Positions 1 to 8,873 of a DNA stretch of 64,000 nucleotides are shown here, in pieces. The notes under the pieces were generated by a model. The model did no database searches. It was not told the origin of the DNA and saw nothing but the letters and a program-made list of their open reading frames with translations. Made by a program: the position numbers and the translations under genes. Every line of letters starts with the position of its first letter. Position 1 is the first letter of the stretch. Origin of the DNA: Bdellovibrionales bacterium GWA2_49_15 (GTDB lineage: Bacteria; Bdellovibrionota; Bacteriovoracia; Bacteriovoracales; Bacteriovoracaceae); the NCBI GenBank assembly GCA_001769855.1, contig MEPP01000025.1, positions 341,211 to 405,210 of the forward strand. Reading direction: 5' to 3'.

Positions 1-9
1 CTGAAAAAA

Positions 10-567
10 CTAATATCCAAATGGCGCAACGTGGATCATGTTCTTGGTATTGTTAATCGTCCAAACGTCAATATTTGCTGAGTCCCCAATCTGGCCACCA
101 GCAGCAGCAGTAAAGGTATCACCGGTTGCAGGTATTAGCACTGCAGCTGCGATATCAGCTATGACCGGAGTATGGTTTTTAACCTTTTTACCAGCGGAGA
201 ACCAATGTGTTCCGTCCACAGCTCCGGTTGCTGCACATGGAATTCCGTTAATCTGCCCTGCAGGTGCGCGCGGGTATGAGTCCCCGTTGTCGAAACCTGT
301 TGAGTAGAAACGGTTTGCAACTTCGGGAGCGGGGTTGTATCCCATGGACATAAGGCAGCTTGCAAAGGCGTCGGCATCACCCATAAAAGCAATTTCTGCT
401 GAGTAAATTGAGGCAAGTTGCAATTTTGCCTCTGAAGTTTTGGCCTTCGCTTGATAGGTTTTGAAGTTAGGAATCGCCACTGCTGATAAGATTCCAATAA
501 TTGCCACAACCACCATGAGCTCGACGAGCGTAAACCCCGCCGTGCTAAGTTTTCCAGACTTATTCAT
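10..567 (-). CDS. pilA: Type IV pilin (PilA-like major pilin)
   Basis: Structural subunit of a type IVa pilus, 185 aa. A short leader ends in Gly, then the mature protein starts [20 protein letters not shown], with the conserved Glu at mature position 5 and the hydrophobic N-terminal helix used for membrane storage and assembly. Two Cys in the C-terminal half could form the D-region disulfide. I chose the ATG at 567 because GGGAG sits a few bases upstream; the upstream in-frame codon at 591 has no such site. The peptidase that should cleave it (pilD) and the alignment complex (pilMNOPQ) lie 3-9 kb away on the other strand. Family assignment is firm; calling it the major pilin is inference. 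Confidence 0.9.
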   Translation of the reverse strand: MNKSGKLSTAGFTLVELMVVVAIIGILSAVAIPNFKTYQAKAKTSEAKLQLASIYSAEIAFMGDADAFASCLMSMGYNPAPEVANRFYSTGFDNGDSYPRAPAGQINGIPCAATGAVDGTHWFSAGKKVKNHTPVIADIAAAVLIPATGDTFTAAAGGQIGDSANIDVWTINNTKNMIHVAPFGY

Positions 568-694
568 AAACACTCCCTTTTTATTGCCCAATTAAGAGGG
601 CAAGTTAAAACACTAACACTTGAAGATATCGGGCCAAAACAGCAAGTGAGATGTAGACTCACTTAAAGTTTAAAGATTTGATACCTTCAACTCC

Positions 695-700
695 ATTATA
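695..700 (-). promoter_or_regulatory. Candidate -10 box for pilA
   Basis: Read on the minus strand, 695-700 is a perfect TATAAT, giving a leader of about 120 nt before the pilA ATG. No good -35 is seen at 17 bp. Inside the leader is a perfect 7-bp hairpin (AAGTGAG at 644-650 with CTCACTT at 658-664). No convincing sigma-54 element was found here, although pilA genes often have one. Confidence 0.35.
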
Positions 701-841
701 CAGCGACTCTGAAATTTTCCTACTACTTATAAGGCTCAAGCCATCTTTTGGGCACTTATAGCCAGAAGGACGAGTCTTGGTGGGCGTGAGGCCACGGATG
801 TGGCAAGAATTCTGGTCATGCTGTAATCCTGGCTGGCCAGG

Positions 842-1525
842 TTAAGGTGCCTTCTCAAGTATTTTTTTGATGGCACTTTCATACGCCTTCTTTAAGAAAT
901 GATCTTCAGGAAGTCGATTGTAGGTGTCTTTCAAGATTTCGAGAACGGCATCCGGGTTATTATTTTTTTCCTCAATCCTCGCCAAAATTTTGGGTGCCAT
1001 GGGAAATTTAGAGAGAATGTCTGGCTGTTTCACAAGCTTGGTGAAAATATTTTTGGCCTTAGAAAAGTCTTTCGTTTCAGTATAAAAATGAAATCCTGCG
1101 TGATAAAGCATTTTATAATCGTTGGGAAATTTTTCCAGCCCTCTATCGAATAGATATGTGGCACCATTCAAATCATCTTTTATAACCGAGAGATATTGTC
1201 CACCATATAGATAGACTTCATAAAAATTAGGCTCCAGTGTCATTAGGGTTCGAAATCGTAGAAACAACCATGAATTGAGATCATGTGACTTATAATGGTC
1301 AACGTCGGACTCTAACAGTGTTTTGGACCAAAGAAGAGAGGAGAGGAGTCGCTTTTGTCCAAGTGAAAAAATTCTAGTAAACTCGGGGTTAAAATTGCTT
1401 GCAGCCAGCTGTTTTGAGATGTTAATCGTCGGCAATGCTAATTTTTTATTTGCGTTTATGGAGAAAAACAAAAAAAATAAGCTCAAGAGAATGTAATAGC
1501 TGGTAGACTTTTTCAGAATGTTCAT
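842..1525 (-). CDS. TPR-like protein with N-terminal membrane anchor
   Basis: 227 aa, unknown function. The first ~25 residues are a basic start plus a strongly hydrophobic stretch (signal anchor or uncleaved signal). The rest is helical with spaced aromatic and Ala residues typical of tetratricopeptide repeats, for example around YLFDRGLEKFPNDYKMLYHA and the following pair. It is probably a membrane-attached scaffold facing the periplasm. I preferred the ATG at 1525 over a TTG one codon upstream. It is divergent from the ABC transporter genes with under 20 bp between starts, so the promoters must overlap the coding regions. A 5-bp hairpin (CCTGG/CCAGG) follows the stop without a T-run. Confidence 0.6.
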   Translation of the reverse strand: MNILKKSTSYYILLSLFFLFFSINANKKLALPTINISKQLAASNFNPEFTRIFSLGQKRLLSSLLWSKTLLESDVDHYKSHDLNSWLFLRFRTLMTLEPNFYEVYLYGGQYLSVIKDDLNGATYLFDRGLEKFPNDYKMLYHAGFHFYTETKDFSKAKNIFTKLVKQPDILSKFPMAPKILARIEEKNNNPDAVLEILKDTYNRLPEDHFLKKAYESAIKKILEKAP

Positions 1526-1543
1526 CAACTAACTATAATCAAT

Positions 1544-2467
1544 ATGATCGAATTTATAAACATCTCAAAGCACTTCAAGACTGATTTTTGGGCAAAACCT
1601 TTTATCGCGTTAGACTCAGTTTCCTTTAAGCTTGAACCTCAATCAATTACCGGGTTTTTGGGAGCCAACGGTGCAGGCAAGACAACATCCTTGAAGATAA
1701 TGCTAGGATTTATTTCTCAAGACAGCGGTCGGATAGAATTTTCCAAAAATTTAGGCATCGGTCTTGAGAAATTTGAAAAGATAGGTTTTTTTCCTGAGCG
1801 ACCTTATTTCTATCCGGATTTAACCGGTCGAGAATTTTTAGAGTTCATGGGGCAGATTACCAATGTTGATAAGGAAAGGCGGAGAAAAAATATTGAATCT
1901 TGGGCGGAAAAGTTAAAGATAGACCATGCCTTGAATCGAAAAATTCGTGCTTATTCCAAGGGGATGTTACAGAGGTTGGGACTGATTGCTGCCATCATTC
2001 ACGATCCTGAATTAATCATTTTAGATGAACCCATGGCCGGCCTTGATCCTGTTGGAAGAAAAGAATTTAAAGACATTTTTGTGCAACTTTGGAAAGCGGG
2101 AAAAACTATTTTTTTTAGCAGTCATATAGTTTCGGACGTTGAAGAAATTTGTTCAAAAGTTATTGTCTTGGAAAAAGGTAAAGTGCTTTACCAGGGCGAC
2201 ATCGAAAAACTATTATTGAGTGCTCAAGGGCAAGCCACGGGTGAAACATGGGAATTGAAAACATCTAATTATAATGCTCAAATTGGCTCTCATCTTCCTA
2301 TCGAAACCCTTTGCGACAAAGGGAAGATTTTGGTTTCAACATATCAATTCCAGAAGAATAATTTCAAAGAGATTATGAAAACTGTTCTTGAGAAGGATGT
2401 TGAGGTTCAATCACTTGTAAGTCTCAAGCCCACGCTTGAGGAAATAATATATAAAATAAAATCATGA
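1544..2467 (+). CDS. ABC transporter ATP-binding protein (ABC-2 exporter type)
   Basis: ATPase subunit of an ABC-2 type exporter, 307 aa. Walker A is GANGAGKT near residues 40-47, the signature region is YSKGMLQR (137-144), Walker B is LIILDEP (157-163), and the switch His is in SSH near 194. The Q-loop region reads FFPERPYFYPDLT, as in ABC-2 drug, polysaccharide and Gld-type ATPases. About 90 residues follow the nucleotide-binding domain, the usual accessory tail. It overlaps the permease gene by 4 bases (ATGA), so the two are translationally coupled. The substrate is unknown. Position ahead of pilD/pilM could mean a link with surface structures, but that is only context. Confidence 0.9.
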   Translation: MIEFINISKHFKTDFWAKPFIALDSVSFKLEPQSITGFLGANGAGKTTSLKIMLGFISQDSGRIEFSKNLGIGLEKFEKIGFFPERPYFYPDLTGREFLEFMGQITNVDKERRRKNIESWAEKLKIDHALNRKIRAYSKGMLQRLGLIAAIIHDPELIILDEPMAGLDPVGRKEFKDIFVQLWKAGKTIFFSSHIVSDVEEICSKVIVLEKGKVLYQGDIEKLLLSAQGQATGETWELKTSNYNAQIGSHLPIETLCDKGKILVSTYQFQKNNFKEIMKTVLEKDVEVQSLVSLKPTLEEIIYKIKS

Positions 2468-3240
2468 GTGCGACTAAAAATATTTTAATTGTTTCAAAAT
2501 ACACATTCCTCGATTTGCTCAAGAGTAAGATTCTTATTCTTATTTTTTTGTTAGGGTTCTCGTTGCTACTTATTTCTTACATCGCAAGTGAGTTGACCTA
2601 TGGAGTTCCTCAAAAAGTCTCACTTGATTTTGGCCTGGGAATCCTCACTCTGGCGCTTGTCGGAATTGCGATTTTTATGGGTTCAAATCTGATTGTAAAA
2701 GAAATTGAAAGTCGAACTCTTTACATGGTTTTATCCCGTCCTGTTAGTCGCGAAGTTTTTCTTTTTGGAAAGATGGTCGGCCTTTTGGAGCTCCTGGCCT
2801 TAGCGGCATTCATTCTCGGAGTTTTATCTGTTTCAATGTTTTTGCTATTAAATGGGGTCATCAAAGCAACTATTTTCCAGAGTATATTCCTCACGTTCAT
2901 GGAAGCTACCATGGTAATGTTACTCTCGATTCTATTCTCCCTGCTCACCAACAGCGTGGCTTCTGTTGTATACACGCTCACGCTCTATATGACAGGGCAC
3001 ATGGTCGGAGAACTTCAAACATTTAGCTATGTATTGCAAAATCCCCGTCTTTCCCACTTTATAAAATGGTACGGTCTTATATTTCCCAATTTTTCAAAGC
3101 TAAATATTAAAGATTTTGTCCTTTACGAAACTACGCTTCCACAAAATTATATTCAAAATGCTTTTTTGTATGGAGTATCGTACTCAGTCTTTTTGCTCCT
3201 GGTTATAATCACACTTTTTAAGCACAAGGAATTAGATTGA
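2464..3240 (+). CDS. ABC-2 type transporter permease
   Basis: Membrane partner of the preceding ATPase, 258 aa, with about six hydrophobic segments spread over the whole length and a cytoplasmic region, VKEIESRTLYMVLSRPVSR, typical of ABC-2 permeases (after the second TM). It starts within the stop of the ATPase gene (ATGA), and its own stop TGA overlaps the TTG start of the prepilin peptidase gene, so the three genes form one coupled unit. The substrate cannot be inferred. Confidence 0.85.
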   Translation: MSATKNILIVSKYTFLDLLKSKILILIFLLGFSLLLISYIASELTYGVPQKVSLDFGLGILTLALVGIAIFMGSNLIVKEIESRTLYMVLSRPVSREVFLFGKMVGLLELLALAAFILGVLSVSMFLLLNGVIKATIFQSIFLTFMEATMVMLLSILFSLLTNSVASVVYTLTLYMTGHMVGELQTFSYVLQNPRLSHFIKWYGLIFPNFSKLNIKDFVLYETTLPQNYIQNAFLYGVSYSVFLLLVIITLFKHKELD

Positions 3241-3995
3241 GTATCCTATTTGGTGTTTTTGGTTTGCTCATTGGCAGTTTTGTTAATGTTTTAATTTATA
3301 GGCTTCCAATCAGTAAAAATATCGTTTTTCCAAGGTCTTCGTGCCCGCATTGTGGCCGAGTGATTACTTGGTATGAAAATATTCCGCTCCTAAGTTATAT
3401 CTTGCTATGGGGCAAATGCAGGTCATGTCATGGTCCCATTTCAATTCAATACCCAATAATAGAGCTTATTAATGGAGTTGCTTATTGCTTTTTGGCATCA
3501 AATTACGTTTTGCAAGGGGAGTTGTTGCCGCTCGTACTGCGGGCTCTTATTTTTTCTTTGCTTACGGCCCATATTGTAATTGACTTGCGACATCAGCTTC
3601 TGCCCGACGGGATTAATTTTTTTCTGGCAATATTCTTTTTCATTTTAAGTATTCTTAATGAGCAATGGGTTATGGGCCTTTACGGTATGGCATTGGGTGT
3701 GGCCTTGCCTTTGCTCGTCACTTATCTCTTTTATCTTGTCAAAGGAGTCGTTGGCCTGGGTGGTGGAGATATTAAGCTCTTTGGCGCTTTAGGTCTTTTT
3801 CTCGGCCCACTGGGGATTATTCAAAATATTTTTTTTAGCTGTCTACTTGGCTCAATAATGGGGCTTGCACTTATTCTGGTCAAGGCCCTGAAACGCGAAA
3901 AACCCATCCCTTTTGGGCCATTCATCATCACTGTGGCCGGGTTCCAAATCTATTTCCCTGAATATTTTAAAAGACTCCTGACTCTTATCTTCTAA
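3237..3995 (+). CDS. pilD: Type IV prepilin peptidase / N-methyltransferase
   Basis: Inner-membrane aspartic protease that removes the prepilin leader and N-methylates the new N-terminus. 252 aa. It has the N-terminal GSFVNVLIYRLP motif, the two CxxC pairs of the cytoplasmic zinc loop (Cys 36/39 and 61/64), and the catalytic aspartates in IDLRHQLLPD (Asp116) and GLGGGDIKL (Asp178). The rest is polytopic. The TTG start lies in the TTGA overlap with the permease stop; no better in-frame start exists because the conserved N-terminus begins right there. It serves PilA and probably PilMNOPQ-associated minor pilins; the Tad locus further on has its own shorter peptidase. Confidence 0.92.
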   Translation: MSILFGVFGLLIGSFVNVLIYRLPISKNIVFPRSSCPHCGRVITWYENIPLLSYILLWGKCRSCHGPISIQYPIIELINGVAYCFLASNYVLQGELLPLVLRALIFSLLTAHIVIDLRHQLLPDGINFFLAIFFFILSILNEQWVMGLYGMALGVALPLLVTYLFYLVKGVVGLGGGDIKLFGALGLFLGPLGIIQNIFFSCLLGSIMGLALILVKALKREKPIPFGPFIITVAGFQIYFPEYFKRLLTLIF

Positions 3996-4006
3996 GTATT
4001 GTTTTC

Positions 4007-4035
4007 TTGAATTTACAAAAGGTTATCTCTATACT
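4007..4035 (+). promoter_or_regulatory. Sigma-70 promoter for the pilMNOPQ operon
   Basis: TTGAAT at 4007-4012, an exact 17-bp spacer, then TATACT at 4030-4035. Predicted start is near 4042, about 27 nt before the pilM ATG. Both boxes differ little from consensus and the spacing is optimal. Confidence 0.65.
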
Positions 4036-4068
4036 TAGTGTTGGGAGCATAGCATCTATATATAATTT

Positions 4069-5181
4069 ATGGCCGCAAATCTAAAAGAACAAATTAACGC
4101 TGCGATTGCAAACGTAAAAGACATCCTCAATTTGGTGCCAAAAAATATTATTGGCATTGATATAGGATTGAGTTCAATAAAAATGGCTGAAGTAAAAAGG
4201 TCAGGTTCTGATTTTAAGCTAATTGGCTATAGTTCGGTGGACTTGGTGGAAGGTTGTTTAATCGAAGATGAGATTCAAAAAGAGGAAGAAGTGGTGCGTG
4301 CCCTTGAGAAGGGCTTGGCGGAATTGCGATCTAGTGCCCAGTTTGCCTGCATCGGGCTCTATGGTCCGAACACTGTAGCGAGAAAATTGCAATTGGCAGG
4401 CGGAAGTTATGAGGAAATTGAGGATCAGGTTTCCTGGGAAGCTGAACAGTATCTCCCCTTTCCTATTGATAGTTCATCGCTGGCGTTTCACGTTTTTGGA
4501 GAAAACGAAGGTGGCGGTATTGATGTATTGGTGGCTGCAGCGAAGAATTCTGTCGTAGAGAATTTTAAGAATGTGGTGGAAAAAACCAAACTCAAAGTTA
4601 AAATCGTAGACCTTCAAATTACTGCCATTACCAATGTATTTGAGCAAGTGATGGGTGATAAATTAAATGACCCAAATTCATCATGGCTCCTAGTGGATAT
4701 TGGGGCACAAAAAACAGAATTTATTATTTACCGTCAAGGCTCTATTGCTTTTGGAAAAGAAATGAGTATTGGCGGGGTTATGATTACTGAGGAAATTCAA
4801 AGGCAAATGGGTGTCAACTATATGGAGGCGGAGGACTTAAAGATTACGGGAGATGAAAATGGTAATTTGCCAGAGGAGATCATGGAAATTATTGATGATG
4901 TTCTAGAAGCCTTTTTTGCAGAAATTAAGAAAACCGTTGATTTTTACGTAACCTCTTCCTCAGACGATAACATTAAAGAGTGTGTCATTAGTGGTGGCGG
5001 TGCCTTGATTCCCGGTCTTGTCGAAGGATTAGAAACCCTTTTGGGAATTAGCATTAGCGTTTTGAATCCATTTGATAAATTTACCTACGACAAGAAAAAG
5101 TTTGATGAGGATACCATCCATAGCATTGCATTTCGTGGTGGTGTGGCACTTGGGTTGGCAATGAGGCAGATTGGCAAATGA
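4069..5181 (+). CDS. pilM: Type IV pilus assembly ATPase-fold protein PilM
   Basis: Actin-like cytoplasmic protein of the type IVa alignment subcomplex, 370 aa. The FtsA/PilM fold shows in the phosphate-1 strand IIGIDIGLSSIKMAEVKR (near residue 28), the second phosphate loop WLLVDIGAQKTEFIIYRQG, and the adenosine motif CVISGGGALIPGL. PilM binds the short cytoplasmic tail of PilN, whose gene follows with a 4-base ATGA overlap. The start has no strong Shine-Dalgarno, but the ATG gives the expected N-terminal length and sits just behind a good promoter. Confidence 0.93.
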   Translation: MAANLKEQINAAIANVKDILNLVPKNIIGIDIGLSSIKMAEVKRSGSDFKLIGYSSVDLVEGCLIEDEIQKEEEVVRALEKGLAELRSSAQFACIGLYGPNTVARKLQLAGGSYEEIEDQVSWEAEQYLPFPIDSSSLAFHVFGENEGGGIDVLVAAAKNSVVENFKNVVEKTKLKVKIVDLQITAITNVFEQVMGDKLNDPNSSWLLVDIGAQKTEFIIYRQGSIAFGKEMSIGGVMITEEIQRQMGVNYMEAEDLKITGDENGNLPEEIMEIIDDVLEAFFAEIKKTVDFYVTSSSDDNIKECVISGGGALIPGLVEGLETLLGISISVLNPFDKFTYDKKKFDEDTIHSIAFRGGVALGLAMRQIGK

Positions 5182-5792
5182 TAGAAATTAACCTCCTTGA
5201 GCAGAAGAAACCTTTTAAACTCCCCGTGATAATGGGAGTTGATCTTGCAGCCGTTAACTATAAGGCCATTCTTTTAGCATTTTTACTCAGTTATGTGCCC
5301 GATTGGTTTCTCTATCCAGTCTGGGAAGAGGAGCTGCAGAGTGTTGCCAAAGAAAAAGAGATCTTAAATGAAAAGCTACAAAAACTCGAAGCCGATGTCA
5401 GAGGAAATGACGTCGTCAAAAAACAATTGGATCTCTTTAATAATCAAGTTGCGAAACTAAAGGAACGTTCCACACAGGTTGAGCAAATTATTAAACAGAG
5501 AACCAACCCTAATAAAATTCTTGAAAGGGTGGCTCGAAATATTCCTGAGGACATGTGGCTCACTGAGCTTTTTGTTGATGGAGATCGGAAAGTAAGTATT
5601 CATGGCATGTCGACATCTTATAAAAGTATCGGAAATTTTATTATACTACTTAATGAATCTCTATTTTTTGGCAAATCGTTAACCTTAAGTGATTCTAAAA
5701 CTGAAGAAGATAAGGATGAGGGAGCAGGAAAAAGGATAGAAGTTTTTACCATTCAAGGACGTGTAGAGTCCTATGACCCCCTGCAGCAGTAA
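5178..5792 (+). CDS. pilN: Type IV pilus inner-membrane protein PilN
   Basis: 204 aa bitopic protein. It starts with the PilM-binding motif, here MIEINLLEQKK (canonical form INLLP), then one TM segment (about residues 28-50), a coiled coil (about 55-105) and a periplasmic ferredoxin-like domain (WLTELFVDGDRKVSIHGMS onward). It pairs with PilO to span the periplasm towards PilP/PilQ. It overlaps pilM by 4 bases and sits 7 bp before pilO. Confidence 0.9.
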   Translation: MIEINLLEQKKPFKLPVIMGVDLAAVNYKAILLAFLLSYVPDWFLYPVWEEELQSVAKEKEILNEKLQKLEADVRGNDVVKKQLDLFNNQVAKLKERSTQVEQIIKQRTNPNKILERVARNIPEDMWLTELFVDGDRKVSIHGMSTSYKSIGNFIILLNESLFFGKSLTLSDSKTEEDKDEGAGKRIEVFTIQGRVESYDPLQQ

Positions 5793-5799
5793 GTAATAT

Positions 5800-6456
5800 A
5801 TGGCATGGATAATTGGAAAAATTTGGCTCGTGATTATTTTAGCATCCGGCTATACCGTATATACTAAATATGAGACACATTCAGAAACCCTTAGGACAGC
5901 GCAAGATGAATTACCTGCTGTTCAAGCTCAAATAGCAAAAAAGCAGAAAGAAAAAAAAGATCTTGAAAATTATTTTGCAGATATTCAGGAAGCAAAAGAA
6001 AAAATCGAAAAAGTGGCTTCAGAGATTGAGCGGCTTCAGCAACAATTTCCTGCGGAAATTTCAGATACTGATAATTTGGCCATGATTTCTTCTTTGGCTG
6101 AAATATTGAACATAAAGCAAATATTTTTAAGTCCCGGAGTGGAAGAGGATAAGGGGTTTTATTTTACCAAGCTTTATAATGTCAAAGCTGCAGGTACTTA
6201 CCTACAGCTTTTGATTTTTTTAGAAAAGATAGGTGAGGCGAAAAGACTATTGAATGTCCACGACATGAAACTTACGAAAATTGAAAAGAAACAAAAGGGC
6301 CGGTTTCAGCTTATAAATGTGGAGATGAACATCGGTGTGTACCGTTACAATCCAAATTTTAAAGAATCGCGTGGTATTGAGGAGATTGAAAAGGCAAGCA
6401 AGGATGAGCCGGCGACTCCAAGGCGACGCAAGAGGAAGGGGAGCGATGAAGAATAG
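5800..6456 (+). CDS. pilO: Type IV pilus inner-membrane protein PilO
   Basis: 218 aa bitopic partner of PilN: N-terminal TM, a long coiled coil (Gln/Lys/Glu-rich, about residues 25-85) and a periplasmic alpha/beta domain containing the typical GTYLQLLIFLEKI segment. An oddity is the C-terminal tail: about 15 residues very rich in Arg/Lys and then acidic (TPRRRKRKGSDEE). This tail overlaps the start of pilP and is not a standard part of PilO. Confidence 0.88.
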   Translation: MAWIIGKIWLVIILASGYTVYTKYETHSETLRTAQDELPAVQAQIAKKQKEKKDLENYFADIQEAKEKIEKVASEIERLQQQFPAEISDTDNLAMISSLAEILNIKQIFLSPGVEEDKGFYFTKLYNVKAAGTYLQLLIFLEKIGEAKRLLNVHDMKLTKIEKKQKGRFQLINVEMNIGVYRYNPNFKESRGIEEIEKASKDEPATPRRRKRKGSDEE

Positions 6457-6925
6457 CTATATTATAGTTTTTTTTCTATTCGCATTGATTATCCGTGCTG
6501 CCAGTGGCGAGGATATGGGCCAAAAGCAATATAGTTTTTTTAAAGATCAGAAAACGTATATTAAAAACCCTTTTGAACTACGCGACCCTTTTCGACGGCT
6601 GATAGATTCTACGAAAAATGCAAAGAAGAAGGGATTAAAAGCTGGCGGTGATAACAACGTCTTTACAAATATTATGCCTCTTGAAGAAGTTGCAATCGAA
6701 AAGATTAAAATAGTGGGTGTTTTATTGGGAAAAGACAGGCGAGCGATGGCCCAGGTGGAAGGTAACAAGGAAACTTTCGTTTTGAAAGAAGGTATGAAAT
6801 TAGGTGTGGATGGTGCTGAGATAAAGGCAATTTTGCCAGGCGGAATAGTCTTAGTTGAAAAGATCGTGAATGTGTATGATCAGGAAGAATATCTCGAAAC
6901 AATCATACCGATGTCAGATAACTGA
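6446..6925 (+). CDS. pilP: Type IV pilus lipoprotein-like PilP
   Basis: 159 aa. Signal-peptide-like N-terminus (MKNSYIIVFFLFALIIRAAS) without a lipobox Cys, then a linker and the HR/PilP beta domain with ELRDPFRRL and IKIVGVLLGKDRRAMAQVEG. PilP links PilN/PilO to the secretin PilQ. A longer reading frame opens at 6335 inside pilO, but the ATG at 6446 is preceded by AAGGGGAG and gives the signal sequence, so I start there; it overlaps the pilO end by 11 bases. Confidence 0.85.
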   Translation: MKNSYIIVFFLFALIIRAASGEDMGQKQYSFFKDQKTYIKNPFELRDPFRRLIDSTKNAKKKGLKAGGDNNVFTNIMPLEEVAIEKIKIVGVLLGKDRRAMAQVEGNKETFVLKEGMKLGVDGAEIKAILPGGIVLVEKIVNVYDQEEYLETIIPMSDN

Positions 6926-7041
6926 TATATTTACTCTGTTGTTGCTCAATGCAAACTTATAGCACCTTTTTTACTATACTCTGTTATAATAAATCATAAG
7001 TGGACAGTTTCGTTTTTACCTTAAGGATGAGGTATGGCCAA

Positions 7042-8871
7042 ATGAAAATTTCAGTTTTATTCCCTTTTCTTCTGATCATACTTTGCATGAATTTTGCCTA
7101 CGGTGTAGAGCTTAAGTCGATTAAGTTTTATCAAAAAGGCGAAGTTTCAAATTTGGAAATGATGGTTGATAATGAAGACCTGAAAATGAATAAGTTCCAT
7201 GTTTCAGAAGATAAGCAAATTATTATTGATCTCAAGGACACTACTGCGAGCGAAAAGGTTGTGCGTGCCTTTGATACCTCGGAATTTTCTGGTGCCGTTG
7301 TTTTTGTTTCTGCCTACAAAAAACCGAATACGCCTAGCGATCTAAGAATTGCAATTCAGCTCCGAGAGAATGTTCGTTCAAAAGTTGCTCGAAAAGGCAA
7401 CATGATTACACTTGAAATTGAAAACAGATTCGGGGTTTTTAATCAGAGTGCAATCGAAACCTCGCAGACGTACGAAGAAAAGATCAACGACAAGGAGCTG
7501 GGAAAAATTCACGTACCAAAATCTGAATCGGTTGAAGATATTCTGGAAAATCTGACCTTTGCTGGTCGAAAAAAATATATTGGCAAAAAGATTACCATTA
7601 ATGTGAAGGACTTGAGTGTTGAAGACCTGTTAAAAATTATTGCTGACGCATCCGGTTTCAACATCATTATTTCGGAGGAGGTGAAAAAATTACCTCCCAT
7701 GACCTTGGCATTAACCAATATTGCCTGGGATCAGTCGCTTGATACGATTCTTGGTCTTAATAAATTGGTGGCCATGAAAAATGGCATTATCCTCATGGTG
7801 ACTTCTCTGGAAAAGGCCACCGCAGAGAAGAAATTAGAGATTGATGCCAAAAAGATGGTGGAAGCAGAAGAGCCTCTGGTAACAAAAATTTTCGGCATCT
7901 CTTTTGCCAGCATTGACGATATGAAAAACATCTTGGCGGAGTACCTAACCAAAGAACGTGGCAAAATCAGTATGGACTCACGCACGAATAGTCTTATCGT
8001 GAAAGACGTTCCGGATGTTGTTGAGAAGATGCGGAAGATTATTGAGGCACTCGATACGCAAACTCCACAGGTATTAATTGAATCAAAGATTGTTGAGGTT
8101 CGCGAAGCGTATGCCAAAAGTATTGGATTTCAAAATGGTTTGTCTTTTGGCTATGACCCCGTGGGAAGTTTACCCCTGGGTACTGAGGCAGCGATTGGAA
8201 TTGGTGGAACTCTCACTCGTGGCACGATCGGTCCAAATGCAGGTCCGGGTTTTACCTTCAGTTCAGCTCCCTCTCAGAATTCGCCTTCAATATTTGGGAT
8301 AAATATTGCACGAATGAATCGAGTGTTTGATCTCAGCTTTACCCTTGCCATGATGGAGCAGGAGTCGAAGGGAAAAGTAATTTCAAGCCCAAAGGTTATC
8401 ACCCAAAACAAAAAGAAAGCAGAGATTAATTCCAAGGACACCACTAGTTTTGCCGTTGTTACCGGCATCGGCGATGCTCGGACATCGAGCTTTGAAGAAG
8501 TGGATGCCAAGTTAAAACTTGAGGTCACGCCCCAGGTAACAAATGAAGGTTCCATTTCAATGGAAATCTCCTTAAGCAAAGAGGAATTTGGAGATAGGCC
8601 CTCTGAAGAGGCTCCGCCAAACAAGGCCCAGCGGGAAGTAAAAACAAACGTGCTTGTCGACAATGGTTCCACAATTGTAATTGGTGGGATATATAACTAC
8701 ACCAAAACTGAGTCACACTCGGGGATTCCTTTTTTGAAAGATATTCCCCTCTTGGGGTGGCTCTTTAGGACACCGTATGCCCCACTCACAACGAAAAATG
8801 AGATGATTATCTTTCTAACCCCAAGAATTATTAACCAGGAAGAGGCCGGTCTGACTGCCGATCGTACTTAA
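7042..8871 (+). CDS. pilQ: Type IV pilus secretin PilQ
   Basis: Outer-membrane secretin through which the pilus passes, 609 aa. Order: signal peptide (MKISVLFPFLLIILCMNFAYG), an AMIN-like domain near residues 25-130, the STN/N0 domain (ITINVKDLSVEDLLKIIADA), an N1/NolW repeat (FASIDDMKNILAEY), then the secretin core with VLIESKIVEVREAYAKSIG and the C-terminal NEMIIFLTPRII. Only one AMIN is evident; many PilQ have two or three. The frame is open from a GTG at 7000, but GAGG sits 9 nt before the ATG at 7042 and that start exposes the signal peptide. A TATAAT at 6985-6990 may add an internal promoter. Confidence 0.93.
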   Translation: MKISVLFPFLLIILCMNFAYGVELKSIKFYQKGEVSNLEMMVDNEDLKMNKFHVSEDKQIIIDLKDTTASEKVVRAFDTSEFSGAVVFVSAYKKPNTPSDLRIAIQLRENVRSKVARKGNMITLEIENRFGVFNQSAIETSQTYEEKINDKELGKIHVPKSESVEDILENLTFAGRKKYIGKKITINVKDLSVEDLLKIIADASGFNIIISEEVKKLPPMTLALTNIAWDQSLDTILGLNKLVAMKNGIILMVTSLEKATAEKKLEIDAKKMVEAEEPLVTKIFGISFASIDDMKNILAEYLTKERGKISMDSRTNSLIVKDVPDVVEKMRKIIEALDTQTPQVLIESKIVEVREAYAKSIGFQNGLSFGYDPVGSLPLGTEAAIGIGGTLTRGTIGPNAGPGFTFSSAPSQNSPSIFGINIARMNRVFDLSFTLAMMEQESKGKVISSPKVITQNKKKAEINSKDTTSFAVVTGIGDARTSSFEEVDAKLKLEVTPQVTNEGSISMEISLSKEEFGDRPSEEAPPNKAQREVKTNVLVDNGSTIVIGGIYNYTKTESHSGIPFLKDIPLLGWLFRTPYAPLTTKNEMIIFLTPRIINQEEAGLTADRT

Positions 8872-8873
8872 GT

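Noticed and set aside
592..841. Searched the pilA upstream region for a sigma-54 box.
   Set aside because: TGGC-like runs on the minus strand have wrong spacing to GC; only a TATAAT box is supported.
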